A stretch of DNA of 64,000 nucleotides from NCBI GenBank assembly GCA_013215825.1, contig JABSQN010000002.1:124001-188000 (forward strand), in the 5' to 3' direction. The stretch comes from Piscirickettsiaceae bacterium. GTDB taxonomy: Bacteria > Pseudomonadota > Gammaproteobacteria > Nitrosococcales > Methylophagaceae. The notes beneath the pieces are model-generated. The model searched no databases. It had not been told where the DNA came from and saw only the letters and a list, made by a program, of their open reading frames with translations. Positions 1 to 11,090 of the stretch are shown in pieces. The position numbers and the translations under genes were made by a program. The first letter of the stretch is position 1. Each line of letters begins with the position of its first letter.

Positions 1-85
1 TATTGATGCCAATCATACTTACAACAATAACCAGAATTAATAATTGAATTTTTTTTGATAGTTTGAATTTTCCTTGTTTATTCAT
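1..85 (-). CDS. N-terminus of a membrane-anchored protein, possibly a metal-efflux adaptor (partial)
   Basis: The reverse strand has an ATG at 85 preceded by AAGGA, opening 28 codons that run off the window edge. The visible residues are a short basic stretch (MNKQGKFKLSKK) followed by a strongly hydrophobic segment, so this is a signal anchor or signal peptide. It lies 29 bases downstream of the YHS protein on the same strand and next to a heavy-metal two-component pair. A periplasmic adaptor of a Cus-type RND pump would fit that setting, but this is inferred from context only; too little is visible to identify the family. Confidence 0.5.
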   Translation of the reverse strand, partial: MNKQGKFKLSKKIQLLILVIVVSMIGIN

Positions 86-114
86 TTGTTATCCTTAATT
101 GGGAACCTTTTTAT

Positions 115-597
115 CTAATGTTTGGGTGCAGGCCGGTGATAATAATGTATAGGAGCGGCAAGGTTGTCTAATTCATTTTCTTCACTATCGTGAACCCAAG
201 CTCGTCGCAAACGTTCCATCCAGTCATTACCCAGTTTTATACCAATCTCCGCCAATCGATTTTCTATTTGTTGTCTTGTTACTTGTAGCAGGTCATAACT
301 GATAGAAACTTTATTATCTTCAATACTTACATCTTTGATTCCCATCATTTCAGTTAAGTTTGTTTTCAGCAGCTCATTTGAATCTTGATCTAATGGCGTA
401 GCCAAAGTCATAATTCTGCGTTTTAGAATGTGTTTTTGTTGCTTTTCTATCTTCACGCTATATAGACTTGGGTGAGCGTTAAATGTGTCTCGGCATTGCT
501 GGGAGCAAAAGTGAAAATACATTTTGTGATATTCAAGTGATGGGATGCTTGAATCAGGCTTCATGCCACAAACATGACAGATATCAGATAATGTCAT
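115..597 (-). CDS. YHS/TRASH-type metal-binding protein
   Basis: This 160-residue soluble protein opens with a treble-clef-like cysteine pattern, CHVCGM at about residues 7-12 and FCSQQC at about 30-35, typical of YHS/TRASH domains that bind copper or other soft metals. The C-terminal half (about 65-120) has an alternating pattern reminiscent of a small HMA-like fold but lacks the CxxC of true HMA domains. It is divergent from the CusR-like regulator and followed on the same strand by a membrane-anchored protein, so it probably belongs to a heavy-metal efflux operon controlled from the shared intergenic region. Role as a metal sensor or chaperone is inferred. Confidence 0.7.
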   Translation of the reverse strand: MTLSDICHVCGMKPDSSIPSLEYHKMYFHFCSQQCRDTFNAHPSLYSVKIEKQQKHILKRRIMTLATPLDQDSNELLKTNLTEMMGIKDVSIEDNKVSISYDLLQVTRQQIENRLAEIGIKLGNDWMERLRRAWVHDSEENELDNLAAPIHYYHRPAPKH

Positions 598-687
598 TGA
601 ACTTTCTTCCCCCTTTAATTAAAGCTATAAATGTTGATTTCATAGGTAAATATTAAAGAGTATTCCCTGTCTGTTTTATGACCTGTT

Positions 688-705
688 CATTACAATTTTG
701 TAATG
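688..705. promoter_or_regulatory. CusR/CopR-like palindromic operator
   Basis: An inverted repeat with two perfect 8-bp arms, CATTACAA and TTGTAATG, is separated by 2 bp. The ACAA-N2-TTGT centre matches the layout of the Escherichia coli CusR box. It lies between the divergent YHS gene (start 597) and response regulator gene (start 794), so it could control both. The assignment rests on symmetry, position and the neighbouring CusR-type regulator. Confidence 0.6.
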
Positions 706-793
706 GAGAAATTCTTTTAATAATAGGCAATATCAGGTAATCTTTATCTATCATTCAGAGTATCTGGATAGTTGATAAAGGTATATTTAGTAA

Positions 794-1471
794 ATGAAAT
801 TACTCATAGTCGAGGATGAAGTTAAAACGGGTGAATACCTTAGACAAGGGCTCAGTGAGGCAGGATTTGTTGTTGATCTCGTTAATAATGGTCTTGACGG
901 TTATCATCATGCTATGACGGAGCCTTATGACCTAGTGATATTAGATGTAATGCTACCTGATCTTGATGGTTGGCATATATTAAAATCCTTACGGGATGCA
1001 GATAAAACTATGCCTGTATTATTTCTCACTGCTCGAGATAGCATCGAAGATAAAGTTAAAGGTCTAGAATTAGGGGCAGATGATTATTTGGTTAAACCCT
1101 TTGCATTTTCTGAGTTGTTAGCACGTGTACGCACCATAATACGACGCGGTTCTCAAATTCCGAAAGATAATATTCTTAGCATTGCCGATTTAGAATTGGA
1201 TTTAGCACGTCATCGCGTAAGCAGAGCCCAGCAACGAATAAATTTGACTACTAAAGAGTTTTTGCTGTTGGAATTACTTATCAGCCATAAAGGCGAAGTC
1301 TTGCCTCGCTCACTTATTGCTTCTCAGGTTTGGGATATGAATTTTGATAGCGATACCAACGTCATTGATGTTGCTATTAGGCGTTTGCGCTCTAAAATTG
1401 ATGATAATTTTTCGCCTAAACTTATCCATACTGTCCGTGGCATGGGCTATATGCTTGATGTATCTGAATAA
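794..1471 (+). CDS. Heavy-metal two-component response regulator, CusR-like
   Basis: This 225-residue OmpR-family regulator has an N-terminal receiver domain with the acidic pair at residues 7-8, the phospho-acceptor Asp51 in [10 protein letters not shown] and the conserved Lys in LVKPF near 100. A winged-helix DNA-binding domain occupies about 130-223 and ends in the family's GMGYML motif. The start ATG follows an AT-rich leader and there is a palindromic operator about 90 bp upstream. The gene ends 6 bp before the sensor kinase gene. Close resemblance to CusR/CopR/IrlR regulators plus the YHS neighbour suggest a copper or silver response; the exact metal cannot be read from sequence. Confidence 0.88.
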   Translation: MKLLIVEDEVKTGEYLRQGLSEAGFVVDLVNNGLDGYHHAMTEPYDLVILDVMLPDLDGWHILKSLRDADKTMPVLFLTARDSIEDKVKGLELGADDYLVKPFAFSELLARVRTIIRRGSQIPKDNILSIADLELDLARHRVSRAQQRINLTTKEFLLLELLISHKGEVLPRSLIASQVWDMNFDSDTNVIDVAIRRLRSKIDDNFSPKLIHTVRGMGYMLDVSE

Positions 1472-1477
1472 GAGCGC

Positions 1478-2869
1478 GTGATGAAACAACCCAGCTCCCT
1501 TACCTTACGGCTTACCTTATTATTTAGCACCGTAGCCACCTTAGTTTTATTGTCATTTGGCTGGCTTATTGAGCGTTCAATTGAAAGTCACTTTGAATTA
1601 GGTGATATTAAAGAATTAAAGCTCATCACTCAAGCTTTAAAAGCACCACTCCAGACAATGCGACTAGAACAGAATTCATCACAAATTCAACAACGCTTTG
1701 ATGATATTTTGATTGGTCACCATCATCCATTACTTAGAGTAATGGATGATAAGGGTAATACGCTTTACAGTAGCCCTGAACTTAAAAACACTTCAATTGA
1801 TTTGCCACATTTCACGACTCCTAATCAAGAACAGCTGCAGCAGTGGCAAAAGGGTAATAATAATTACCGAATTTTCACGGAACAAGTTCCAGTCAATAAT
1901 GCAATGCCATACACAATCACCGTTGCTATTTCTACCGATTTCCATCAACGCTTTTTGAGTAATTTTCGATTTATTTTGTGGCTGATGATTGTTTCTAGCA
2001 TTGTGGTAATGAGTATTATGAGCTGGTTAGCCGTGTATTATGGCCTTCGTCCACTACGCCAAATTATTAATCAACTCAGTCATATTAGTAGCAATGAACT
2101 CAGCACCAGACTTGATCCTGATACTGTTCCCAGTGAATTATCAGATTTGATTCGTTCATTTAATGAGTTGTTAGAACGATTAGACAAAGAATTTGAACGC
2201 TTATCTCACTTTTCTGATGATATTGCCCATGAATTACGAACACCGGTTACTAATTTGGTCACTCAGACTCAAGTAGCACTTTCTCGAGCTCGTAGTAATG
2301 AAGAATATCAGGACGTTCTTTATTCCAATATGGAAGAATTTGACCGATTATCTCAGATAATTTCTGATATGCTATTTTTAGCTAAAACGGACAATAAAAT
2401 TGATCCAATCGAGATGGAAGATGTCAATTTATATGAAGAAGTACAAAATTTATTTGATTATTACGAGGCGTGGGCTGAAGATAATGAAGTTTCTCTAATC
2501 GTTAAAGGAAAACTTCATCTTCATTGTAATCGTCTGATGCTACAGCGAGCATTAAGTAATTTATTATCCAATGCAATTCGCCATACACCCAAAGATCATG
2601 GCGTAACAATTCAACTTGAAATTCTTAATAATCATGCCAACATCATAGTACAAAACCCAGGAGAACCCATTTTTTCTAAATATTTACCAAAATTATTTGA
2701 CCGCTTTTACCGTGTTGATCCTTCACGTCAACGTGCTGGTGAAGGCACAGGATTGGGCTTGGCAATTACAAAATCAATTGTTGAAGCACATGGCGGCAGT
2801 ATTCACGTCACCTCAGATGAATCAAAAACACAATTCCAGATCACTATTCCTATACAATCACCGTCGTGA
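1478..2869 (+). CDS. Heavy-metal sensor histidine kinase, CusS-like
   Basis: A 463-residue inner-membrane kinase. One membrane segment lies at about residues 10-30, a periplasmic sensor region follows to about 160, and a second segment spans about 163-188. A HAMP domain then leads to the dimerisation domain with the phospho-acceptor histidine in DIAHELRTP. The C-terminal ATPase domain shows the N box (LSNLLSNAIRHT) and G boxes (GEGTGLGLAI). It is 6 bp downstream of the CusR-like regulator, so the two form one transcription unit. The architecture is that of the heavy-metal sensor kinase family; the periplasmic region presumably binds the metal ion. Confidence 0.88.
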   Translation: MMKQPSSLTLRLTLLFSTVATLVLLSFGWLIERSIESHFELGDIKELKLITQALKAPLQTMRLEQNSSQIQQRFDDILIGHHHPLLRVMDDKGNTLYSSPELKNTSIDLPHFTTPNQEQLQQWQKGNNNYRIFTEQVPVNNAMPYTITVAISTDFHQRFLSNFRFILWLMIVSSIVVMSIMSWLAVYYGLRPLRQIINQLSHISSNELSTRLDPDTVPSELSDLIRSFNELLERLDKEFERLSHFSDDIAHELRTPVTNLVTQTQVALSRARSNEEYQDVLYSNMEEFDRLSQIISDMLFLAKTDNKIDPIEMEDVNLYEEVQNLFDYYEAWAEDNEVSLIVKGKLHLHCNRLMLQRALSNLLSNAIRHTPKDHGVTIQLEILNNHANIIVQNPGEPIFSKYLPKLFDRFYRVDPSRQRAGEGTGLGLAITKSIVEAHGGSIHVTSDESKTQFQITIPIQSPS

Positions 2870-2946
2870 TAATACTTTAAAACCAGAATCTGACACCGGC
2901 TACCAATTGTTTCATCGTCATATATTGCACAGTTTTTAAAATAATA

Positions 2947-3363
2947 TCATTCACCCTGCACGGTTACAATCACCCGCCGTTGATGTGGATGAGTACGATG
3001 TTCCCATAGAAACAAACCTTGCCAAATACCGAGGTCACAACAGCCATTGCTAACAGGTAGCGTCACATCAGGATTGGTCAGTACCGTCCTAATATGAGCA
3101 CTCATATCATCAGGCCCTTCATCTTGATGGAGAAACATGGCATCACCATCTGGCACAATATGTTGCATATAGGTTTCCATATCGATCTGCACATCAGGAT
3201 CCGCATTTTCACACAACATTAATGATGCACTGGTATGTTGCACAAACACATGACACGTGCCAATTGAAATGCTCGATTTAGCCACGATTTGTTGTATTTC
3301 ATTGGTGATATTGGTGGTGCTTCTACCCCGGGTAGCAAAATTTAATTGTTGTTGAAATACCAT
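2947..3363 (-). CDS. yjbQ: YjbQ family (UPF0047) protein
   Basis: This 138-residue protein matches the YjbQ/UPF0047 family along its whole length, including HTSASL near residue 44, the DGDAMFLHQDEGPDDM segment near 71-86 and the GIWQGLFLWEHR motif near 112-123. Some members have been shown to have weak thiamine-phosphate synthase activity, but the physiological role is unsettled. Its start codon shares a base with the stop of trpD2 (TAATG arrangement), so translation is probably coupled. A cytoplasmic enzyme is expected. Confidence 0.85.
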   Translation of the reverse strand: MVFQQQLNFATRGRSTTNITNEIQQIVAKSSISIGTCHVFVQHTSASLMLCENADPDVQIDMETYMQHIVPDGDAMFLHQDEGPDDMSAHIRTVLTNPDVTLPVSNGCCDLGIWQGLFLWEHRTHPHQRRVIVTVQGE

Positions 3364-4421
3364 TAGTGAGACCTTTGCATGAAATAAGAATTTGCCTTAC
3401 CAGATTTGATGTTTTGTCGTATATAATCAGCGGCTTGTTGAGGTGATGCTTGTAAGCCACAGTGATATAAAGCCATTGCACCGCCTAATACTAAACTATC
3501 AAATGCCACGCCAGATTGCCCAGCCAAAGCCTTTAGTCCTAAATCAGCAGTTTCTTCAGCAGTAACTTGTTGTGATATTGCTGGCAATACGCCACGTGTG
3601 GATTGATGGATGCCAAACTCGGTCGGATCTAATAGATAAGCTTGTGCTTCATTTGAATTATTTGATCGCAGGATAAAACAGTTCGATGTTTCACGTAAGG
3701 TCGGTAATATTCCCCCTTCAATTCCACGAATAATCAATGCAGAGCTAAAACCAACTTGTTGTGCTAACCGGGCTAATATCGGTGGATATTCTTTATGTAC
3801 AAAGCCTATTTGTAGGTGAGTTTTAAGCTTGGCTTTAATGGGCATAACCAATTTTTCTAATGTTGATAGGCTCGGTCGTTTGATCATTCGTGTGCGAAGT
3901 GTTTGCAATGCATATAAATTAGGGCTTGCTTGAGCTTGATCAATATAAGCCCAACTTAATTCTGGATTATTGAGTCTATCCCTTGCCTGTTTTATCGATA
4001 GGTTAGTGGCGACTCCTGCGAAATCTAACACTTGTGAATGAGTCACACCAAATTTAGGCCCCATTTCATTCACCCCTTGTGAAATAGTCGGTAAGCCTGA
4101 TGCCGCTAATACTGCTGGTAAGAAAGCAGTAATCGGACAATGTCGATTATAGCCATTATAAGGATCAGATAAGATTAACAGCTGATCAATATCAGCTGAT
4201 TCTTGCTGAGTTTGTGCTTGTATCGCCTGCAAAATCCCTAGGTTTTCATCGTTGGTTTCACGCTTAATACGCAAGGCAATAAAGAAAATAGCCGCTTGCA
4301 CCTCATCCGCCTGCCCTGACAATATCTCAGTCATCGCATCAAAGGCTTCTTTCTGTGATAAATCTTTATTTAAATGAGGGCCTGTTGCGACCTTTTTGAT
4401 CGCTGCTGTTAAAGCTGTCAT
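3363..4421 (-). CDS. trpD2: TrpD2/YbiB-type glycosyl transferase family 3 protein
   Basis: The 352 residues form an anthranilate-phosphoribosyltransferase-like fold: an N-terminal helical domain (ALRIKRE near 50) and a C-terminal alpha/beta domain ending in LGGAMALYHCG. The sequence resembles YbiB/TrpD2 rather than true TrpD, since the glycine-rich PRPP-binding loop of TrpD is replaced by YNGYNRHCPITAF at about 89-101. E. coli YbiB binds nucleic acid and has no demonstrated anthranilate activity. It overlaps the upstream fragment gene by 4 bases and the downstream yjbQ by 1 base, so the cluster is translated in a tightly coupled way. Confidence 0.8.
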   Translation of the reverse strand: MTALTAAIKKVATGPHLNKDLSQKEAFDAMTEILSGQADEVQAAIFFIALRIKRETNDENLGILQAIQAQTQQESADIDQLLILSDPYNGYNRHCPITAFLPAVLAASGLPTISQGVNEMGPKFGVTHSQVLDFAGVATNLSIKQARDRLNNPELSWAYIDQAQASPNLYALQTLRTRMIKRPSLSTLEKLVMPIKAKLKTHLQIGFVHKEYPPILARLAQQVGFSSALIIRGIEGGILPTLRETSNCFILRSNNSNEAQAYLLDPTEFGIHQSTRGVLPAISQQVTAEETADLGLKALAGQSGVAFDSLVLGGAMALYHCGLQASPQQAADYIRQNIKSGKANSYFMQRSH

Positions 4422-4789
4422 AGCACTTCCTGTTCGTTCATCAAAGCGGCACCTCTAATAGGCTCCTCAAAATCTGCACTCAACTTTTCAACCAAACTTT
4501 CTGTTTCTTTGAAAAAATAATCGCCAACAATTTTGCGTTTAAGTGCTTTATAGCGTCGATATATCTTTGAGAAATCATCAATAATTTCAGATTCTGATGA
4601 CTGTGAATTTATTTTTACAACTAATCGTTTTCCATCCTTATCTTCATTTCTAACATAATCGAAAAAGTCAGTTATTTTCGATTGAAAATTCTCTATTAAA
4701 GATCCAACTTTGGCTTCTTCTTCGTTATAAAGCAAACCATCCCTAAAAAATGGGATTAAGAATTTATCTTGCAGATGTAATTCATTCAT
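4418..4789 (-). CDS. Small protein of unknown function; start resembles type I restriction R subunits
   Basis: A 123-residue acidic protein without membrane segments. The first about 20 residues ([15 protein letters not shown]) recall the N-termini of a group of type I restriction endonuclease subunits, while the remainder is a helical, charged sequence I do not recognise. It overlaps the flanking genes by 4 bases on each side. Together with the truncated AlbA_2-type gene upstream, it looks like a deletion remnant of a restriction or defence locus that has fallen into frame between ligA and trpD2. Whether it is still functional cannot be judged. Confidence 0.4.
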   Translation of the reverse strand: MNELHLQDKFLIPFFRDGLLYNEEEAKVGSLIENFQSKITDFFDYVRNEDKDGKRLVVKINSQSSESEIIDDFSKIYRRYKALKRKIVGDYFFKETESLVEKLSADFEEPIRGAALMNEQEVL

Positions 4790-6144
4790 TCGCCATTATC
4801 CTTATTTTCACGATTTGCTACATATCGTTGATTCGGGCTCTTAGGTTTATCAGGAATTGTCATATTCAACTTTTCTTCTGCCATCAAGGGTAGCAATAAC
4901 ATATCCCGAAAATGCTCCCTATGAGTGAGCTGTAAATGCGCCATCATTTCTTTGGTTGATCGTGGAACAGCACAGAATTCTACTAATTTTTCAGCTTGTC
5001 CTGTAGCTTGTCCCCTATCTTGTCCGGTAGCTTGCTCATTACCTTGTCCGGTAACTTGCTCATTATCTTGTCCGGTAGCTTGCCCTTCACCTTGTCCAAC
5101 AGCTTGTCCTGAACCTTGTCCGGCAACTTGTCCGGCAACTTGTCCGGCAGCCTGTCCTAAGCCTTGTCCGGTAGCTTGATCGCTTATTCCGAAATTACCC
5201 GACAACTCTTTACTTTTATTAGTCTTATCCTGCCAGTCACCTTGTCCGGTCAATACTTCAAAACCTTCTTCAAAAGGTAAAACAAGGCGAATAAAGTTAG
5301 GTGAGAAATGATATGCAGTTTTAGGATAAGACGATAAAATACGCGGAACACCAGAGCCTAACTGCTCCACCATATCCAAATCCCTAAAAACACGCATCAA
5401 CTCTTTATTTTGTGGCACCGAATAGCCCATAAAGAAATCATCTTCATTCAAACCCTGAGGAATACCTCCAGCCGACGTGATCTCCAAACGATCAGAGAAG
5501 AATTCAAACTTAGGTGGCACTTCATTACTATAATCATTATGAATAATCGCGTTAATCACCGCCTCATGTATCGCTTCTGGATTAAGCAGTTTTCGTTCCA
5601 AACGTTTCTCATAGGTTGTTTTTACAAATGTCTTATTTTCAATTTTTAGTTTTTCTAATACGGCTTTGGTTGCTTTCACTAATGAACAATAACCATATTC
5701 TTCATTCTCAATCAGCTTAATGCGGTCTAAACCTGCATACTTTGCCACCTTAATAGAATTACCATTCACATCAGAAAGTAAATAAGCGGCATAGTTAAAC
5801 TCGCCATCTTCAGTTAATAATTCTAGATTGTGAGCAAATTTATCATTCAGCCTTAAAGTCGTCCCACTATAATAAATCTGCAACTGCTCAAAGGTGAGGT
5901 CTTTTTTACGTGATTCAATAGTGCCAATAGAATTACGCACTCGACGAGAAAATAAGTCTTCAATTTGTCGCTCGGTCATAGGCTCAGATGCACTACCCAC
6001 ACGAACAAAACAACCACGATCTGTCATACCTTTAGATTTTGAGTAATATGGCTTTTCACTACCAGTGGCAACGGTAATTTTAATAATATCTTTGCCATCA
6101 CGAGACTCCACGATCACATCAAACAAGCCCTCAGTATTTTTCAT
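4786..6144 (-). CDS. AlbA_2/Schlafen-like ATP-binding protein, N-terminally truncated, with repeat linker
   Basis: The 452 residues correspond to the RecG-like/AlbA_2 group of putative regulators often found inside type I restriction loci. The protein begins at [12 protein letters not shown], which in full-length relatives lies well inside the AlbA_2 domain, so roughly 80-90 N-terminal residues appear lost. The ATPase-like part (about 185-285) is intact, with [12 protein letters not shown] and [11 protein letters not shown]. Residues about 315-385 form a low-complexity linker of Gly-Gln units encoded by a 12-bp tandem repeat, followed by a winged-helix-like tail ([18 protein letters not shown]). 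The start codon overlaps the stop of an upstream coding remnant (TAATG). Probably a decaying gene. Confidence 0.65.
   Translation of the reverse strand: MKNTEGLFDVIVESRDGKDIIKITVATGSEKPYYSKSKGMTDRGCFVRVGSASEPMTERQIEDLFSRRVRNSIGTIESRKKDLTFEQLQIYYSGTTLRLNDKFAHNLELLTEDGEFNYAAYLLSDVNGNSIKVAKYAGLDRIKLIENEEYGYCSLVKATKAVLEKLKIENKTFVKTTYEKRLERKLLNPEAIHEAVINAIIHNDYSNEVPPKFEFFSDRLEITSAGGIPQGLNEDDFFMGYSVPQNKELMRVFRDLDMVEQLGSGVPRILSSYPKTAYHFSPNFIRLVLPFEEGFEVLTGQGDWQDKTNKSKELSGNFGISDQATGQGLGQAAGQVAGQVAGQGSGQAVGQGEGQATGQDNEQVTGQGNEQATGQDRGQATGQAEKLVEFCAVPRSTKEMMAHLQLTHREHFRDMLLLPLMAEEKLNMTIPDKPKSPNQRYVANRENKDNGE
4994..5178 (-). repeat. 12-bp tandem repeat encoding a Gly-Gln linker
   Basis: About 15 imperfect copies of a 12-bp unit (cttgtccggtag on the plus strand) run in frame through the AlbA_2-like gene and encode ATGQ/VAGQ-type tetrapeptides. 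The unit length is a multiple of three, so copy-number change would only lengthen or shorten the linker. Such slippage-prone linkers occur in this protein group. Confidence 0.85.
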
Positions 6145-6296
6145 TATTCTTTACCCATTCTATTTTTCAGATTCTCTAAATATTCAACTAATTCATGAAC
6201 ATTACTACTTGGATTCACATCCCCAGTTTTCTTTGAATTTTCAAATATTCTTTTAGTCAGCGGTTGCCCATATTTTGGATTGGTATTGTAGGATGT
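6144..6296 (-). pseudogene. C-terminal remnant of an unidentified gene
   Basis: Between ligA and the AlbA_2-like gene, an open frame of 50 codons without a plausible start reads NPKYGQPLTKRIF to about ELVEYLENLKNRMGKE and stops on the TAA that overlaps the next ATG. The protein-like composition, the lack of a start and the coupled stop/start suggest the tail of a deleted gene from the same eroded island. Family unknown. Confidence 0.4.
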
Positions 6297-6315
6297 TCAT
6301 TGTTTGTTTCTCTTT

Positions 6316-8328
<2,013 letters not shown>

Positions 8329-9123
8329 TTAATATTGATTATTCTCTATGTGTATCGTGAAGTTCATTTTCAAAATTTTTCCTCGCATTGATTCTATTGT
8401 ATCTTGAGTAACCACTTGTTGTAACTCATCGCACAAAATACCGCCCAACATGTCTGCCATTGATGTTGCGGTTTTAAATAGCTCTTCAAATAAGGTTAAA
8501 GAATCAATGGGCGCTGGGAATTTAGCAAACATCAATAAACCCGGTGTTGTCATTGTGGAAAATGCATCGGGTTTTAATGTGCCGGGGTCAATAAGGTTAG
8601 CAACGCTGAATAAGGGTTGCTTGCTACTATCGGCGCTAAGTCGATGAAAGATATCCATATCACCGTGATAAAACCCTAAGTTTTCTAATGCTATTTTGAT
8701 GTCCAGCCCTAAAAGTGATCCACTATCGCGAGCTAGGATAGTAAATGAAATCATCATATCCCAATCAGGAATTGCATCTATTTTTGTTTGTATTTCTTCT
8801 TGTGGCTCATCCACGATTGGCGTTAGATCAAGTGTATCTTCCACAATATCCACCAAAGGGGCTTGAATTATTGTTGTAGTTGATAAACTTACACTAGGTT
8901 CATCATCGACCGTTGATTGATAAGTATCGATTTGTTGCTGTGTCATTTCCTGTTCTAATAGTGCGTTAAACTCCTGCCCTCCGGCGATCCTTCCTTCTTC
9001 AGCTTCTATTGTTGCTTGCGCCATATATGCGCGATGTTTCTCTTTCGATTGTAAAATTGAATACCAAGTAACACCAGCAAAGATGGCAATTAGAGTGACA
9101 GTGATAATTATGATGTCTAACAC
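8329..9123 (-). CDS. zipA: Cell division protein ZipA
   Basis: A 264-residue divisome protein that tethers FtsZ to the membrane. It has a single N-terminal membrane segment (about residues 3-24, N-out topology), an acidic Pro/Thr-rich linker to about 120, and a C-terminal FtsZ-binding domain beginning near [13 protein letters not shown] with the [10 protein letters not shown] strand. The linker is shorter than in E. coli ZipA (328 residues). Location immediately upstream of ligA supports the call. Confidence 0.92.
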   Translation of the reverse strand: MLDIIIITVTLIAIFAGVTWYSILQSKEKHRAYMAQATIEAEEGRIAGGQEFNALLEQEMTQQQIDTYQSTVDDEPSVSLSTTTIIQAPLVDIVEDTLDLTPIVDEPQEEIQTKIDAIPDWDMMISFTILARDSGSLLGLDIKIALENLGFYHGDMDIFHRLSADSSKQPLFSVANLIDPGTLKPDAFSTMTTPGLLMFAKFPAPIDSLTLFEELFKTATSMADMLGGILCDELQQVVTQDTIESMRGKILKMNFTIHIENNQY

Positions 9124-9182
9124 TTAAATTAATCTTCCAACTAAGGGATAATGTTCATTTTATTTTTCATATTGAGATATCC

Positions 9183-9572
9183 ATGAGCACACAGCCAAGC
9201 ACAGAACTTGAAACATTCGAAAATGCAATTCCTGAGCGTGATTATACCATTCATATCGAAACGCCTGAATTCACTTGCCTGTGTCCTAAAACTGGTCAGC
9301 CAGATTTCGCCACTATCCAGATTGATTATGTACCAGATTTGAAATGTATTGAATTGAAAGCATATAAGCTTTATATCTGGTCATATCGCGATCAAGGCGC
9401 ATTTCATGAAAAAGTAACCAATCAGATCTTAGATGATTTAGTTGCGGCTTGCGATCCTCGTTTTATGCGTGTAACCGGTATCTTTAATGTTCGCGGTGGT
9501 GTTTATACAACGATTGTTGCCGAGCATAAGCGCGAAGATTGGACAGCACCAACACCTGTACAATTGCCGTAG
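9183..9572 (+). CDS. queF: NADPH-dependent 7-cyano-7-deazaguanine reductase QueF (short form)
   Basis: Reduces preQ0 to preQ1 in queuosine biosynthesis. At 129 residues this is the unimodular YkvM type. The catalytic cysteine lies in [12 protein letters not shown] (about residues 32-43), followed by the Asp of the family's active site, and the QueF substrate motif is present as IELKAYK, where many members have ELKSLK, so Ala replaces Ser. The downstream FHEKVTN segment contains the conserved His and Glu. The gene is divergent from zipA and ends just before a palindromic repeat. Confidence 0.93.
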   Translation: MSTQPSTELETFENAIPERDYTIHIETPEFTCLCPKTGQPDFATIQIDYVPDLKCIELKAYKLYIWSYRDQGAFHEKVTNQILDDLVAACDPRFMRVTGIFNVRGGVYTTIVAEHKREDWTAPTPVQLP

Positions 9573-9622
9573 GTCGGATTTCAGTCATAAAGTCACTTAA
9601 AGATGCAGCCTAATTCAAAGAA

Positions 9623-9704
9623 TCGTCATCCCCGTGAAAATGGGGATTCAACGATAATCACTATTTTCACTGTCGATGGATTCCCATTTGCATGGGAATG
9701 ACGA
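9623..9704. repeat. REP-like palindromic element
   Basis: Two hairpins in opposite orientation, one built on TCATCCCCGTGAAAATGGGGAT and one on TTCCCATTTGCATGGGAA, are bounded by inverted CGTCATCCCC / GGGAATGACG ends about 80 bp apart. The pattern matches the widespread TCGTCATTCCCGCGAAAGCGGGAATCC-type repeats of proteobacteria. The right arm contains the ATG codons used by the following kinase gene. Confidence 0.75.
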
Positions 9705-10975
9705 AGCAGGAATATGCATACATCGGCATTGATCTCGGCACCTCAGGGTGTCGAGCTATTGCCATTGATGACGATAAACAGATCATAGCCAGTAGCCATA
9801 AATCGTTAAAACAAGCACAAGCGCCCTCTTCTAAATCAGAACAAGATCCTAATGAACATTGGCAAATTGTGCTTGATGTACTGTCCGAAGTAATTCATAA
9901 ATGTCAGAAATTAACCATCAAAGCGATTGCTGTTGATGCCACATCAGGCTCTATTTTATTTGTTGATAAACATGGCGCTCCACTCACATCTATCATTATG
10001 TATAACGATGCTAGGGCAGCGAAACAAAGTGATGTAATTGCCGATATAGCACCGAAAGAATCTGCCGCTCATGGTGTAAGTAGTGGATTATCAAAAGCGC
10101 TTTACCAACTAGAACATGCTGATATCCCCCCCACTAGCAAACTTTTACATCAAGCAGATTGGATAAACTTCAAACTAGGTGCGCCACTGGCAATAACAGA
10201 TGAAAATAATGCACTTAAAACAGGCTATGACCCTATTAAGCGTTACTGGCCAGATTGGATTGATACTCTTATAGATAGCTCGTTATTACCTGATGTGGTA
10301 CCCGTAGCAACGACGATTGGACAGTTATCTAACCATTTATGTCAGCAATTTAACTTAGATTACCGCCCTGAACTTATTGCAGGCACTACCGATAGCATTG
10401 CTGCATTTATTGCCACAGGAGCAAATCAATTAGGTGATGCGGTTACATCACTAGGTTCAAGTTTAGTGGTGAAACTAATAACTAAAACACCTTTATTTGT
10501 GCCTGAATTGGGTATTTATAGTCATAGATTGGCTGATTATTGGCTAGTTGGTGGCGCATCAAATACAGGTGGTGCAGTATTAAAACATTATTTTGATGCA
10601 TCACAACTACAGCAATTAAGTGAGAAAATCGACTTAAATACGAAACCTTTAGATTACTACCCCTTATTATCAAAAGGTGAACGTTTTCCAGTTAATGATC
10701 CCCATTTAGAACCGCAACTAACACCCAAAACAGATGATGTTACATTTTTATATGGAATGCTGAATGGTATTGCCAATATCGAAAAGCAAGCATACCACTG
10801 CTTACAGCACGCAGGATCTGATACGTTAACATCAATTCGCACAGTCGGTGGCGGTGCTATCAATCCAGTGTGGCAACAAATTAGACAAAGTAAATTCACC
10901 ATAGACTTTATCACGCCAAACCAAACGGAAGCAGCTTACGGAGCCGCATTAGTCGCAATGAAAACAATGAGATGA
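9692..10975 (+). CDS. FGGY-family carbohydrate kinase
   Basis: A 427-residue sugar kinase of the xylulokinase/ribulokinase superfamily. The phosphate-1 motif is GIDLGTSGCRA near residues 13-23, the adenosine part is GTTDSIAAFIATG and ASNTGG, and the C-terminal signature is VGGGAINPVW. It is 50-70 residues shorter than xylulokinase, as in the minor YgcE/ribulokinase-like groups, so the substrate cannot be named. The first two in-frame ATGs (9692 and 9698) lie inside a palindromic repeat and there is no clear ribosome-binding site, so the N-terminus appears to have been rewritten by the repeat. Confidence 0.82.
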   Translation: MGMTKQEYAYIGIDLGTSGCRAIAIDDDKQIIASSHKSLKQAQAPSSKSEQDPNEHWQIVLDVLSEVIHKCQKLTIKAIAVDATSGSILFVDKHGAPLTSIIMYNDARAAKQSDVIADIAPKESAAHGVSSGLSKALYQLEHADIPPTSKLLHQADWINFKLGAPLAITDENNALKTGYDPIKRYWPDWIDTLIDSSLLPDVVPVATTIGQLSNHLCQQFNLDYRPELIAGTTDSIAAFIATGANQLGDAVTSLGSSLVVKLITKTPLFVPELGIYSHRLADYWLVGGASNTGGAVLKHYFDASQLQQLSEKIDLNTKPLDYYPLLSKGERFPVNDPHLEPQLTPKTDDVTFLYGMLNGIANIEKQAYHCLQHAGSDTLTSIRTVGGGAINPVWQQIRQSKFTIDFITPNQTEAAYGAALVAMKTMR

Positions 10976-11090
10976 AACGTTTACTTAATGAAGTTAATGA
11001 AAAGGTAACGCGTTATTTACTACATGATTTAACGTGATTCATTAACAATGGGAGCCACCTATTCGCCTATATTTCCATGGTAATTAAAAC

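Noticed and set aside
4925-5179. Plus-strand 84-codon cysteine-rich frame opposite the AlbA_2-like gene
   Set aside because: It arises from reading the 12-bp tandem repeat on the other strand; the real gene is on the minus strand.
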